Positions 43,446-51,332 of a DNA stretch of 64,000 nucleotides are shown piece after piece. The position numbers and the translations under genes are program-made. The DNA comes from Crossiella sp. S99.2. GTDB lineage: Bacteria > Actinomycetota > Actinomycetes > Mycobacteriales > Pseudonocardiaceae. The notes under the pieces were generated by a model, which did not search any database, was not told the origin of the DNA, and saw only the letters and a program-made list of their open reading frames with translations. Where the stretch lies: positions 992,001-1,056,000 of the forward strand of contig NZ_JALMDK010000001.1 of assembly GCF_023094165.1 (NCBI RefSeq), written 5' to 3'. How positions within the stretch are numbered: the stretch's first letter is position 1; each line of letters opens with the position of its first letter.

Positions 43446-44312
43446 GTGGCACTACCGGGTAAGACCCTCCGCATGGACCTCGTGGACGTGTTCACCAGCA
43501 TCCCGTTCGCCGGGAACGCGCTGGCCGTGGTGCATGGGGCGGAGCAGCTGAGCACGGCGGCCATGCAGGCCATCGCGCGCGAGCTGAACCTGTCCGAGAC
43601 CGCCTTCCCACTGCCGCCTGCCCAGCCCGGCGCGGACTACCGGCTGCGCGCGTTCAGCCCGCTGGTGGAACTGCCCTTCGCCGGACATCCCAGCGTGGGC
43701 ACCGCCTGGGTGCTGGCCAGGGACGGCGTACTCGGCCACGGCACCGTGACGCAGGAGTGCGGCGCCGGCCTGCTGCCGGTGACGGTGGACGAACACGGCG
43801 CCCGGCTCACCGGCGGCACCCCGCAACTCGGCGCGGACCTGGATGCGGCCGTGCTGGCCGCCGCGCTGGGCCTGCGCCCGGCCGATCCGGCGATCGCCGC
43901 CGGGATCGCGGGCTGCGGCCTGGATTTCAACTACTTCCTGGCCGACCCGGCCGAACTGCCTGCCGCCGCTGCCCGCCCGGACCAGGTGCTCGCCGCGGTC
44001 GTCGGCCGCGGGATCGTGCCGGTGGCCTGGGATCCGGCCACCCGGACCGCGACCGTGCGGATGTTCCGCGGCACCGGCGGCGAGGACCCGGCGACCGGAT
44101 CGGCCGCGCTCGGCCTCGGCGTCTGGCTGGTGGCCCGCGGCCTGCTGCCCGCCGACGGCCACGCCGAATACCTGGTGCGCCAGGGCGAGTGGCTGGGCCG
44201 TCCGTCCGAACTGCATTGCACAGTGACCGCGACCGGTGGCCGGGCCACCGAGGTCACCGTATGGGGTGGGGTGGTCGAGGTCGGCGCTGGCCGGATCCGG
44301 ATTCCCGGCTAG
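43446..44312 (+). CDS. PhzF-family isomerase/epimerase-like protein
   Basis: A 288-aa two-domain diaminopimelate-epimerase-like fold. It shows VDVFTSIPFAGNALAVVHGA, NLSETAFPLPP (the Glu in this motif is catalytic in PhzF), FSPLVELPFAGHPSVGTAWVL and GTGGEDPATGSAALGLG. It is normal for the family in length. GTG 43446 lies 7 nt after TAACGT. A phenazine role is unlikely without phz genes; most members are of unknown substrate. Its 3' end overlaps the convergent kinase-like gene by 4 nt. Confidence 0.88.
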   Translation: MALPGKTLRMDLVDVFTSIPFAGNALAVVHGAEQLSTAAMQAIARELNLSETAFPLPPAQPGADYRLRAFSPLVELPFAGHPSVGTAWVLARDGVLGHGTVTQECGAGLLPVTVDEHGARLTGGTPQLGADLDAAVLAAALGLRPADPAIAAGIAGCGLDFNYFLADPAELPAAAARPDQVLAAVVGRGIVPVAWDPATRTATVRMFRGTGGEDPATGSAALGLGVWLVARGLLPADGHAEYLVRQGEWLGRPSELHCTVTATGGRATEVTVWGGVVEVGAGRIRIPG

Positions 44313-45205
44313 CTCTCGGCCAGCCACTCCGCGACCGTGCGCACCACCGCGGCCTGCTGCTGACCGGCGGGCCCGCGGCCGACCGCGCTGATCCACTCGT
44401 CCACCGCCCTGGCCAGCGCCCACTCCCGGGAACGGGCCAGGTCCAGACCGCTGGCATCGGCCAGCAACGCGATCCGCCTGCGCAGCCCCGCCGCGCTGCC
44501 GAGTTCGGCGAACCGGCCGCGCAGCAACGGCAGCAGCTCGTAGTGCGGGTCGCCGGAGATCGGTTTCGGGTCGATGGCCAGCCAGGGTTCGCGGCGGCCG
44601 GCCAGCACGTGCGCGAAGTCCAGGTCGCGGTGCAGCAGCGAGGGCCGGTAGCCGCCGGAGGTCAGCTCGATGTGCGCGCGCACCGCCCGCCCGACCAGCC
44701 GGTGCGGCACCGGCTGGCCGACCCGGTCCCATTCGTGGTGCGCGTCGGCGGCCCACAGCAGCGCCTCGTCGATCAGCCGGGGCACGCTCGGCGGGGGCGG
44801 CACCCACAGCCGCCGGGCCAGGTTGCCGATGATCCCGCAGGCCTCGTCGTGCGGTTCCCGTTCCAGCGACCGGGTCTCGTCCAGGCGTTCCAGCAGCATC
44901 GCGCCGTGCGCGGGGTCCTCGCCGAGCAGCCGGACCGCGCCGTTGCCCGCCCAGCGCTGCAACGCGGTGGCCTCGTGCCGGGTGTCCTCGTCCAGCCAGG
45001 TCACCTTGATCGCGTAGCGCTCCTCGCCACTGCGCACCGGCACCACCAGCGCCTGCGCGCCGTGCGTGGCAGGCCCTTCCGGCTCGACGCCCCAGTACCC
45101 GCACAGCTCGCCCACCACTCCGGGCAGCCGGTCCAGCCAGGGCCGCGCGGAATCGCCCTGCCTGGCGATGGTCTCGGCGGCGAAGCGGTCGGGTACCGCG
45201 ATCAC
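44309..45205 (-). CDS. Aminoglycoside/hydroxyurea phosphotransferase-like kinase
   Basis: A 298-aa kinase-like protein of the APH(6)/hydroxyurea family (PWLDRLPGVVGELCGYWGVE, VPVRSGEERYAIKVTWLDED with a Lys in the ATP site). The catalytic loop reads LLHRDLDFAHVL instead of the usual HGDLHxxN: the Asp is kept, but the metal-coordinating Asn position is His. AIDPKPISGDPHYE supplies the DxD/DPK segment. GTG 45205 overlaps the upstream 111-aa gene stop by 4 nt. Activity against drugs is uncertain; it could act on another small hydroxylated compound. Confidence 0.82.
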   Translation of the reverse strand: MIAVPDRFAAETIARQGDSARPWLDRLPGVVGELCGYWGVEPEGPATHGAQALVVPVRSGEERYAIKVTWLDEDTRHEATALQRWAGNGAVRLLGEDPAHGAMLLERLDETRSLEREPHDEACGIIGNLARRLWVPPPPSVPRLIDEALLWAADAHHEWDRVGQPVPHRLVGRAVRAHIELTSGGYRPSLLHRDLDFAHVLAGRREPWLAIDPKPISGDPHYELLPLLRGRFAELGSAAGLRRRIALLADASGLDLARSREWALARAVDEWISAVGRGPAGQQQAAVVRTVAEWLAES

Positions 45206-45537
45206 GTCGGTTCGACCCGGAAGACCTGGGTGTAGCGCGGTTCCGCGTTCAGCCGGGCCGCGGCCAGCGCCGCGCGGAGATCCGGATCCGGTTCGACCAG
45301 GTGCGCGACGGCGGGCACCTCGGTCAGGTGCGAGTGCGTGCTGGGCGAGCGGACGGTGACGGTGCAGCCGACCCCGTCGGTCAGCCCCGGCACTTCCTGC
45401 TCGCCACCCCCGACCGCGACCCACACCGCGCCATCCCGCCACAATGCCCACACCAGGGTCGCGCGCAGGCCATGCGGGGCGATCCACACCGCGGCCGCTT
45501 TGCGGAGGGCCGCGTCCAGCAGTCGGGTGGTCTCCAC
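45202..45537 (-). CDS. 111-aa hypothetical protein coupled to the kinase-like gene
   Basis: I do not recognise this protein. It starts at GTG 45537 with ETTRLLDAALRKAAAVWIAP, then strand-like WALWRDGAVWVAVGGGEQEV and CTVTVRSPSTHSHL; a helix LRAALAAARLNA and a C-terminal RYTQVFRVEPT follow. No Cys motif, signal peptide or membrane span. A GATGCT -10-like element lies 6 nt before the start. Its stop overlaps the kinase-like start (GTGA), so the two are coupled and may form a unit. Confidence 0.65.
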   Translation of the reverse strand: METTRLLDAALRKAAAVWIAPHGLRATLVWALWRDGAVWVAVGGGEQEVPGLTDGVGCTVTVRSPSTHSHLTEVPAVAHLVEPDPDLRAALAAARLNAEPRYTQVFRVEPT

Positions 45538-45652
45538 CGGTTCAGCATCGCACGCGTTGTGAGAGAGACCTCAGCGGAGTGGCCGAGTCTTGATCGGCGT
45601 GCCAGCATTCGGCCACACCGCGTTGTTACTGGTCGGTACAAGGAGGTCCGCA

Positions 45653-46612
45653 GTGGTCGACCGCAGGCGTTCCCGTCGTTCCTGTCTCGCCGTTCCCGGT
45701 TCGAGCCAGAAGATGATCGACAAGGCCCGCACCCTGCCAGCCGACCAGGTGTTCCTGGACCTGGAGGACGCCTGCGCCCCGCTGGCGAAGCCGGCGGCCC
45801 GCAAGACCATCGTGGCCGCGCTGAACGAGGGCGGCTGGGAGGGCAAGACCAGGGTGGTCCGGGTCAACGACCTGACCACCGAGTGGACCTACCGCGACGT
45901 GGTCGAGGTGGTCGAGGGCGCGGGCGCGAACCTGGACTGCATCATGCTGCCCAAGGTCCAGACCGCGGACCAGATCGCCTGGCTGGACCTGACCCTGACC
46001 CAGATCGAGAAGACCATGGGCTTCGAGGTCGGCAAGATCGGCATCGAGGCCCAGATCGAGAACGCCAAGGGCCTGGTCGAGGTCGACGCCATCGCCACCG
46101 CCAGCCCCCGCATCGAGACCATCATCTTCGGCCCGGCCGACTTCATGGCCTCCATCAACATGAAGTCCCTGGTCGTCGGCGAACAACCCCCCGGCTACGA
46201 CGTGGGCGACGCCTACCACTACATCCTGATGCGCATCCTGATGGCCGCCCGCGCCACCGACGTGCAGGCCATCGACGGCCCCTACCTGCAGATCAAGGAC
46301 GTCGACGGCTTCCGCCGGGTCGCGGGCCGTTCGGCCGCCCTGGGCTTCGACGGCAAGTGGGTCCTGCACCCGGGCCAGCTGGACGCCGCGAACGAGTCCT
46401 ACAGCCCGAACCAGAACGACTACGACCACGCCGAGAACATCCTGGACGCCTACGACTGGTTCACCTCGGAGGCCGGTGGCAAGCGCGGGGCGGCGATGCT
46501 GGGCGACGAGATGATCGACGAGGCTTCGCGCAAGATGGCGCTGGTGATCAGCGCGAAGGGCCGGGCGGCGGGGATGGCGCGCACGGATCGCTGGACGCCG
46601 CCGGAGAGCTGA
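45653..46612 (+). CDS. CitE-like / HpcH-HpaI CoA-ester lyase
   Basis: A 319-aa TIM-barrel enzyme that cleaves or forms CoA esters such as malyl-CoA or citramalyl-CoA. It shows CLAVPGSSQKMIDKARTL, DQVFLDLEDACAPLAK (acidic metal site), MLPKVQTADQI, IGIEAQIENAKGLVEVDA, IFGPADFMASINM and KWVLHPGQLDAANESY. GTG 45653 is chosen because AAGGAGG lies 6 nt upstream; the in-frame 45590 start lacks this. The beta-methylmalyl-CoA lyase type seems nearest from the conserved blocks, but the substrate needs testing. Confidence 0.88.
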   Translation: MVDRRRSRRSCLAVPGSSQKMIDKARTLPADQVFLDLEDACAPLAKPAARKTIVAALNEGGWEGKTRVVRVNDLTTEWTYRDVVEVVEGAGANLDCIMLPKVQTADQIAWLDLTLTQIEKTMGFEVGKIGIEAQIENAKGLVEVDAIATASPRIETIIFGPADFMASINMKSLVVGEQPPGYDVGDAYHYILMRILMAARATDVQAIDGPYLQIKDVDGFRRVAGRSAALGFDGKWVLHPGQLDAANESYSPNQNDYDHAENILDAYDWFTSEAGGKRGAAMLGDEMIDEASRKMALVISAKGRAAGMARTDRWTPPES

Positions 46613-46667
46613 GCCGGGCACGGCGCTGCGGCTGACCGGCCGCGGCGCCCGGCCGTAGAGTGATCGC

Positions 46668-47486
46668 GTGACCGAGCGGCTGTTGCGCAAGATCGAGATC
46701 GAGGGCTTCACCTCGATCAAATCGGCGTCGGTCGAACTCGGCCGGTTGAACGTGCTGGTCGGCGCGAACGGCGCGGGCAAGAGCAACTTCATCCGAGCGC
46801 TGGAACTGCTGCATGGTTGTCATGCCTTTCACTTCCATGACGCCGCGGTGGGCACCCCGCCGAATCGGCTGACCCCGACGGCCGACAACCTGACCCTGCA
46901 CCGGGATGGGCGCAACCTCGCTGCTGTGCTGATGGCGCTGCGCGACCACGATCTTCCTGCTCACGCGGCGGCCTACGACCAAATTGTCACCACGGTTCAG
47001 TTGGTCGCGCCCTTCGTGCGGGATTTTGTGCTCGAACCGGACGAGTCGCACCGGGTGCAGTTTCGGTGGCGTCAGCAGGGCTCGGATGTCGTCCTTTCCG
47101 GGGTCCAGATGTCCGACGGCACACTGCGGTTCATTTGCCTGGCAACACTCCTGTCGCACCCTGAACTTCCTGCTCTGGTCGCGCTGGACGAGCCCGAACT
47201 CGGTCTCCATCCGTTCGCGCTCGTTCAGCTCGCCGATCTGTTGCGGGCGGCGTCGATACGGAGTCAGGTGTTGATCGCGACCCAGTCGGTGACGTTGATG
47301 AACCAGTTCGCCGTGGAAGAGGTTGTCGTCGTCGAACGAGAGGGCGGTTCGTCGCGATTCCACCGGCCTGATCCAGCCGCGCTGCGGATCTGGCTGGAGG
47401 AGTACACCCTCGGCGAGATCTGGGAGAAGAACCTGATCGGTGGCCGTCCGGCCAATGAAGGGGCGAGCGCACAGCGCGTGAACTGA
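46668..47486 (+). CDS. AAA/RecF-like ATPase, internally shortened
   Basis: A 272-aa ABC/SMC-type ATPase. Walker A GANGAGKSN at about residues 32-40, HAFHFHDAAVGTPPNRL, VQMSDGTLRFICLATLL (signature-like), Walker B LVALDEPELGLHP (about 170) and ATQSVTLMNQF. The full-length family is about 370-400 aa with a domain between Walker A and the FHFHD block. Here the two are joined after RALELLHG, so about 100 residues are missing while the frame stays open. The family is often paired with a DUF4276 protein; none is present. Third-position A/T is more common than in neighbours, suggesting transfer. GTG 46668 lies 6 nt after TAGAGT. Confidence 0.82.
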   Translation: MTERLLRKIEIEGFTSIKSASVELGRLNVLVGANGAGKSNFIRALELLHGCHAFHFHDAAVGTPPNRLTPTADNLTLHRDGRNLAAVLMALRDHDLPAHAAAYDQIVTTVQLVAPFVRDFVLEPDESHRVQFRWRQQGSDVVLSGVQMSDGTLRFICLATLLSHPELPALVALDEPELGLHPFALVQLADLLRAASIRSQVLIATQSVTLMNQFAVEEVVVVEREGGSSRFHRPDPAALRIWLEEYTLGEIWEKNLIGGRPANEGASAQRVN

Positions 47487-47587
47487 CTGCCCGATCGGGC
47501 ACCCGACTGCGCGGCCCCGCTCGGCCAACCGTGTGTACTTCCCGCGCGGCAACCCGAACGTGTCCCGTTGATCAGACACTGGTCAAC

Positions 47588-50500
47588 ATGGGCCCACTCG
47601 ACCCCGCAGCCGAGACCGTCCCCGCCGAGCCTGGCCACAACCGCCAGGAGCTGCGGCTCGCGCTGTCCATGCGGGGTGGGGTGTCCCTTGCCGTGTGGAT
47701 TGGCGGGGCGGCTTCGGAGATCGCGCGGTTGCGGTGTGCGCTGGCCGCGGACGAGCCGGGGAATCCGTGGGCGGGGCTCGCGGGGCTGGCCGGCTACGAG
47801 TCGGTGCGGATCGACGTGCTCACCGGGGCCTCGGCCGGTGGGTTGAACAGCGCGATCATGGCGGCGAGCCTGGTGTACGGGTTCCGGTTCGACGCTATCC
47901 GGGACTTGTGGGTGCAGCTTGGGGATCTGGACGCGATGTGCCGGGCCACGCCGCGGATGTTCCAGCCCAAACCGCAGTCGTTGCTGGAGGGTGACGGGTA
48001 CTTCGGCCAACAGCTGCGGCAGCGGTTGCAGAAGCTGGTCGCCGAACCCGCGCGCGGACCCCTCGCCGACCGGGTCGATCTGCTGCTGACCGCGACCTTG
48101 CTGGACCCGGTGACCGTCACCCGCTGGGACGACCGGCTGGCCACCATCCGGGAGCGGCGGCGCTCGGCCGCGTTCCGGTTTCGGCACCGCGGCTCGGCCG
48201 GGGATCCGTTGTCGGACTTCGCCGCGGGCAGTGAGGCGCGGCGGACCGCGGCCCAGCTCGCCCAGGCCGCCCGCACCACCTCCTCCTTCCCGCTGGCCTT
48301 CGAGCCCGCGAGCGTGCGCGCCCAGCCGGACACCCCGGCCGGCGAGGTCGACCTGATGGGGTGTTTCTCCGAATCGGCCCCTGCCCAGGGCAAGGCGTTC
48401 CAGGTGATCGACGGCGGGGTGCTGGACAACATTCCGGTGGCCGCGGCGATCAAGGCCATCGCGGCTTCGCCCGCGGACGGGCCGACCGATCGCTGGCTGG
48501 TCTACCTCAACCCGGAACCGATCGTGGGCACCACCGCCAAACCGGTCAGTGAGCGGCGGCGCGGGCTACCGGTCGGGCTGGCCGCGCTGGCCGCGCGCTA
48601 CAACCAGGAATCGCTGCTCACCGACATCGAGGAGCTGGACGCGCACAACCGGGAGGTGCGCCGGATCGAACTGCGCCGGCAGGCCCTGTTCGCGCCGCTG
48701 ACCGCGTTGCCCGCCACCGAACGCGCCGCCGGGCTCACCGAACTCATCGGGCGGGTCGGGCCGGTGCACGCGCACCTGCGGGCCTGCCTGGACGCCGAGC
48801 GGATCACCGGCGTGCTGCTCGACCCGGCCAAGCGCCCGCCCGGCCTGCTGCGCCGGGCCCCGCTGCAGGACGATCCGGTGGCCGCCTGGTCCGCGCAGGC
48901 CCGGCGCTCACTCGCGCCGCGGCTGACCGAGGTGCTCGGCACCGCGGCCGCCGAGGACCCGGAGACCGTCTTCACCGATGTCACCGCCCTGGGCGCGGCC
49001 GTCGACCTGTGCATTCGCTGGGCCCGTGAACTGGAACGATGGGCCGAGGAGCACTACCTGCCCGCGATCGGCGAGGTCAAGGCGGTGCTCTACCGGCTGC
49101 GCCAGATCGCCGATGTGCTGGCCGATCACGCCGACGGGCGCTGGCTGGCGCTGGCCGCGGCGGAGAGCGGCGAGCCGACCGACCTGCGGGCCTGGGCGCA
49201 GACCGCGTTCACCGAGTACCGGCAGGCGCAGCGGGAACTCGGGCCGGGCGTGCGTGATCCGCTCGGCTGGGTGCTGGAGGCCGCGCTCACCCCCGATCCC
49301 GGCGACGAGCAGGAGCAGATCGAGGCGAACAAGCGGTTCCAGGAACGGCTGCTCGAACTCGCCGAGGAGCTGGAGGCCGACGGCGTCGAGCAGCGGGACG
49401 AGGACCTGGAACCCCGGTCGGTGGACGGGCTCGGCCTGGTCTGGCCCGCCGTCTTCACCGCGGCCACCCGGCTGGCCGAGGCCGCGCCGCGCCGCTCGCG
49501 CAGTGCCGAGAGCGAGCTGGACGCGGTGGTGCACCAGCTCCTGGAGACCGCGCCGGACCTGCCCATCGTGCTGGCCCAGGTGGTCGCGCTGACCGCGCCG
49601 TTGCACGCGGCGCAGAGCGCGGGCGGCCGGATCAGATTCATGCGCATCGCCAGTGACGCGCCCACCCCGATCGACTTCCGGAAACTGTTGGCGGGCAAGG
49701 AAACCCTCACCCCCGACGACAAGCTGTGCGGCACCGACCTTGGCGCGTTCGCCGCGTTCTGTTCGGCGAAATGGCGGGCCAACGACTGGATGTGGGGCCG
49801 GTTGGACGCCGCCGCCAGCCTGGTCTCGCTGCTCACCGATCCGGCCCGGCTGCGCGAGTTCGCCCGCGGCCGGGACCTGGACGAGCTGTTCGCCGACATC
49901 GAGCGGATCGCCACCACCCCGCCCGGCGCGGCCGAACTCGGCAGCACGAATCCGGTGCCGGACAAGGAATGGCGGCGTTTCCTCGGCCAGCGCTTCGAGG
50001 CTCGCAAGGACGCCGTGCGGCTGGAACTGGCCGAGGTGCTCGCGCCCAACCCGGTGCCGCCCGCGTTGCGCCAGACCAGGGCCGCGCTCACCGAACGCGT
50101 GCAGTGGGCGGTACTGGCCGCCGAACTGTCCTTTGTGGACGGTGTCGAGCTTGGTGCGCACCCGGTCGTGTCCGAGCCCGCGCCGCCGCTGCCGCCGGGC
50201 GTGCTGGAGCAGCGGACCGCCGAGTACGAGGTGGGGCACCAGGAGATCAAGGATCTCGGCGACGTGCGGGTGGCGCGCACCGCGATCCGGCTCGGCCTGC
50301 TGGCCCATCGCACGGTCAAACCCGAGTCCTACACAGTGCCGATGATCGCCGCCCGGGTGGCGATGACCGTGTTCAAGCCGCTGCTGCTGGCCTTCCTGTT
50401 CTTCTTCACCGCACCCGAGCGCGCGCTGCTGGCCGCCTCGGTCGCGCTGGCCGGGCTGCTCACCGCGCACCGCCCGGACGACTGGATCGACATCCCCTGG

Positions 50501-50968
50501 TGGACCCGGCTGGGCCCGACGAGCTGGGACTTCGGCCGCTGGGCGCTGGTCGTGGTCACCGCGCTGGTGATCTTCCTGGCCGCGCGGGCCGCGGTGCGCG
50601 CGGTGCGCCGCAAGTCCGCCGGCGGGGTGCGGCGACCGGCTGAGCTGGCCGGACTCGCCGTGCTGGTCGGTGTCGGCGGGCTGTACGCGGCCTCGGCCGG
50701 ACTGGCCTTCGGTCCGGCCGCGATCACCGTGGGCGCGGCGCTGACCACCTGGCTGGCCACCTGCTGGATGCGGGTGGACCGCCGGGTGCTGGCCACCCTG
50801 CTCGGCGCGGCCGTCTTCGCCGGTGGCGCGCTGCTCTTCGCCGACCAGGCGCTGCCGATCGGGTGGTGGTTCACCACCTGCGCGGTGCTCGCCGGGTACG
50901 CGGTCACCGCGCTGGCCAGCCTCACCGACCCGCTGCCGGAGCGCAGGCCACACGAGTTCTCCAGGTAA
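47588..50968 (+). CDS. Giant patatin-like phospholipase with C-terminal membrane region
   Basis: An 1126-aa protein. N-terminal patatin domain: oxyanion loop RGGVSLAVWIGG near 28, nucleophile GASAGG near 80 and Asp in IDGGVLDN near 275. A long helical middle (DUF3376-type) with charged segments follows. The C-terminus (from about 920) has several membrane spans (PLLLAFLFFFTAPERALLAA, FGRWALVVVTALVIFLAARA). ATG 47588 follows GACACT (47575-47580) by 7 nt. It is predicted to hydrolyse membrane lipids. The neighbouring ATPase and zinc-ribbon gene make this a stand-alone cluster; whether the three act together is unknown. Confidence 0.88.
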   Translation: MGPLDPAAETVPAEPGHNRQELRLALSMRGGVSLAVWIGGAASEIARLRCALAADEPGNPWAGLAGLAGYESVRIDVLTGASAGGLNSAIMAASLVYGFRFDAIRDLWVQLGDLDAMCRATPRMFQPKPQSLLEGDGYFGQQLRQRLQKLVAEPARGPLADRVDLLLTATLLDPVTVTRWDDRLATIRERRRSAAFRFRHRGSAGDPLSDFAAGSEARRTAAQLAQAARTTSSFPLAFEPASVRAQPDTPAGEVDLMGCFSESAPAQGKAFQVIDGGVLDNIPVAAAIKAIAASPADGPTDRWLVYLNPEPIVGTTAKPVSERRRGLPVGLAALAARYNQESLLTDIEELDAHNREVRRIELRRQALFAPLTALPATERAAGLTELIGRVGPVHAHLRACLDAERITGVLLDPAKRPPGLLRRAPLQDDPVAAWSAQARRSLAPRLTEVLGTAAAEDPETVFTDVTALGAAVDLCIRWARELERWAEEHYLPAIGEVKAVLYRLRQIADVLADHADGRWLALAAAESGEPTDLRAWAQTAFTEYRQAQRELGPGVRDPLGWVLEAALTPDPGDEQEQIEANKRFQERLLELAEELEADGVEQRDEDLEPRSVDGLGLVWPAVFTAATRLAEAAPRRSRSAESELDAVVHQLLETAPDLPIVLAQVVALTAPLHAAQSAGGRIRFMRIASDAPTPIDFRKLLAGKETLTPDDKLCGTDLGAFAAFCSAKWRANDWMWGRLDAAASLVSLLTDPARLREFARGRDLDELFADIERIATTPPGAAELGSTNPVPDKEWRRFLGQRFEARKDAVRLELAEVLAPNPVPPALRQTRAALTERVQWAVLAAELSFVDGVELGAHPVVSEPAPPLPPGVLEQRTAEYEVGHQEIKDLGDVRVARTAIRLGLLAHRTVKPESYTVPMIAARVAMTVFKPLLLAFLFFFTAPERALLAASVALAGLLTAHRPDDWIDIPWWTRLGPTSWDFGRWALVVVTALVIFLAARAAVRAVRRKSAGGVRRPAELAGLAVLVGVGGLYAASAGLAFGPAAITVGAALTTWLATCWMRVDRRVLATLLGAAVFAGGALLFADQALPIGWWFTTCAVLAGYAVTALASLTDPLPERRPHEFSR

Positions 50969-51003
50969 TTCATGATCGAACTACGCGGCACAATGGGTTG
51001 AAT

Positions 51004-51025
51004 ACTAATTGTTGCCGGAATTAGT
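51004..51025. promoter_or_regulatory. ACTAATT-N8-AATTAGT inverted repeat
   Basis: Perfect 7-bp arms (51004-51010 and 51019-51025) in an unusually AT-rich gap after the patatin gene and 66 nt before the zinc-ribbon peptide gene. It may be a regulator operator. No partner is identified. Confidence 0.4.
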
Positions 51026-51090
51026 GAGATGGCGCACGAAAACGCAACCTGATTTGCCTTCCGGGGGTGCTGACCAGCGAGTCTGCTGGC

Positions 51091-51231
51091 ATGTTCTTTT
51101 TCCGTAAACGCACCGACGATGATCTTTTGGAACGCAGTCTGCGGCCCTGCGGCGATTGCGACGCCCAGGTCCACGTTTTCGCTGAGACCTGCCGGCACTG
51201 CGGTGCGAGCCTGGAGCTGGTCGCCAGCTGA
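51091..51231 (+). CDS. 46-aa zinc-ribbon peptide
   Basis: ATG 51091 reads MFFFRKRTDDDLLERSLRPC and ends at TGA 51231. Two CxxC knuckles (CGDC at 20-23, CRHC at 34-37) are spaced 10 residues apart, a rubredoxin-like zinc ribbon. The hydrophobic/basic N-terminus FFFRKR could contact membrane or RNA. The ribosome binding site is weak. It lies between the patatin gene and an acyl-CoA dehydrogenase gene, with an inverted-repeat operator candidate upstream. Similar short zinc-ribbon proteins exist in actinobacteria with unknown roles. Confidence 0.65.
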   Translation: MFFFRKRTDDDLLERSLRPCGDCDAQVHVFAETCRHCGASLELVAS

Positions 51232-51332
51232 CCCGCTGTGGTGAGCACCTTCACAGCGCGCGACCACCCCGCAGCAGCCATACTCGCCGGTAACAAACCG
51301 CGCCTACAGTGCTGTAGAGAGAGGGGAAAGTC

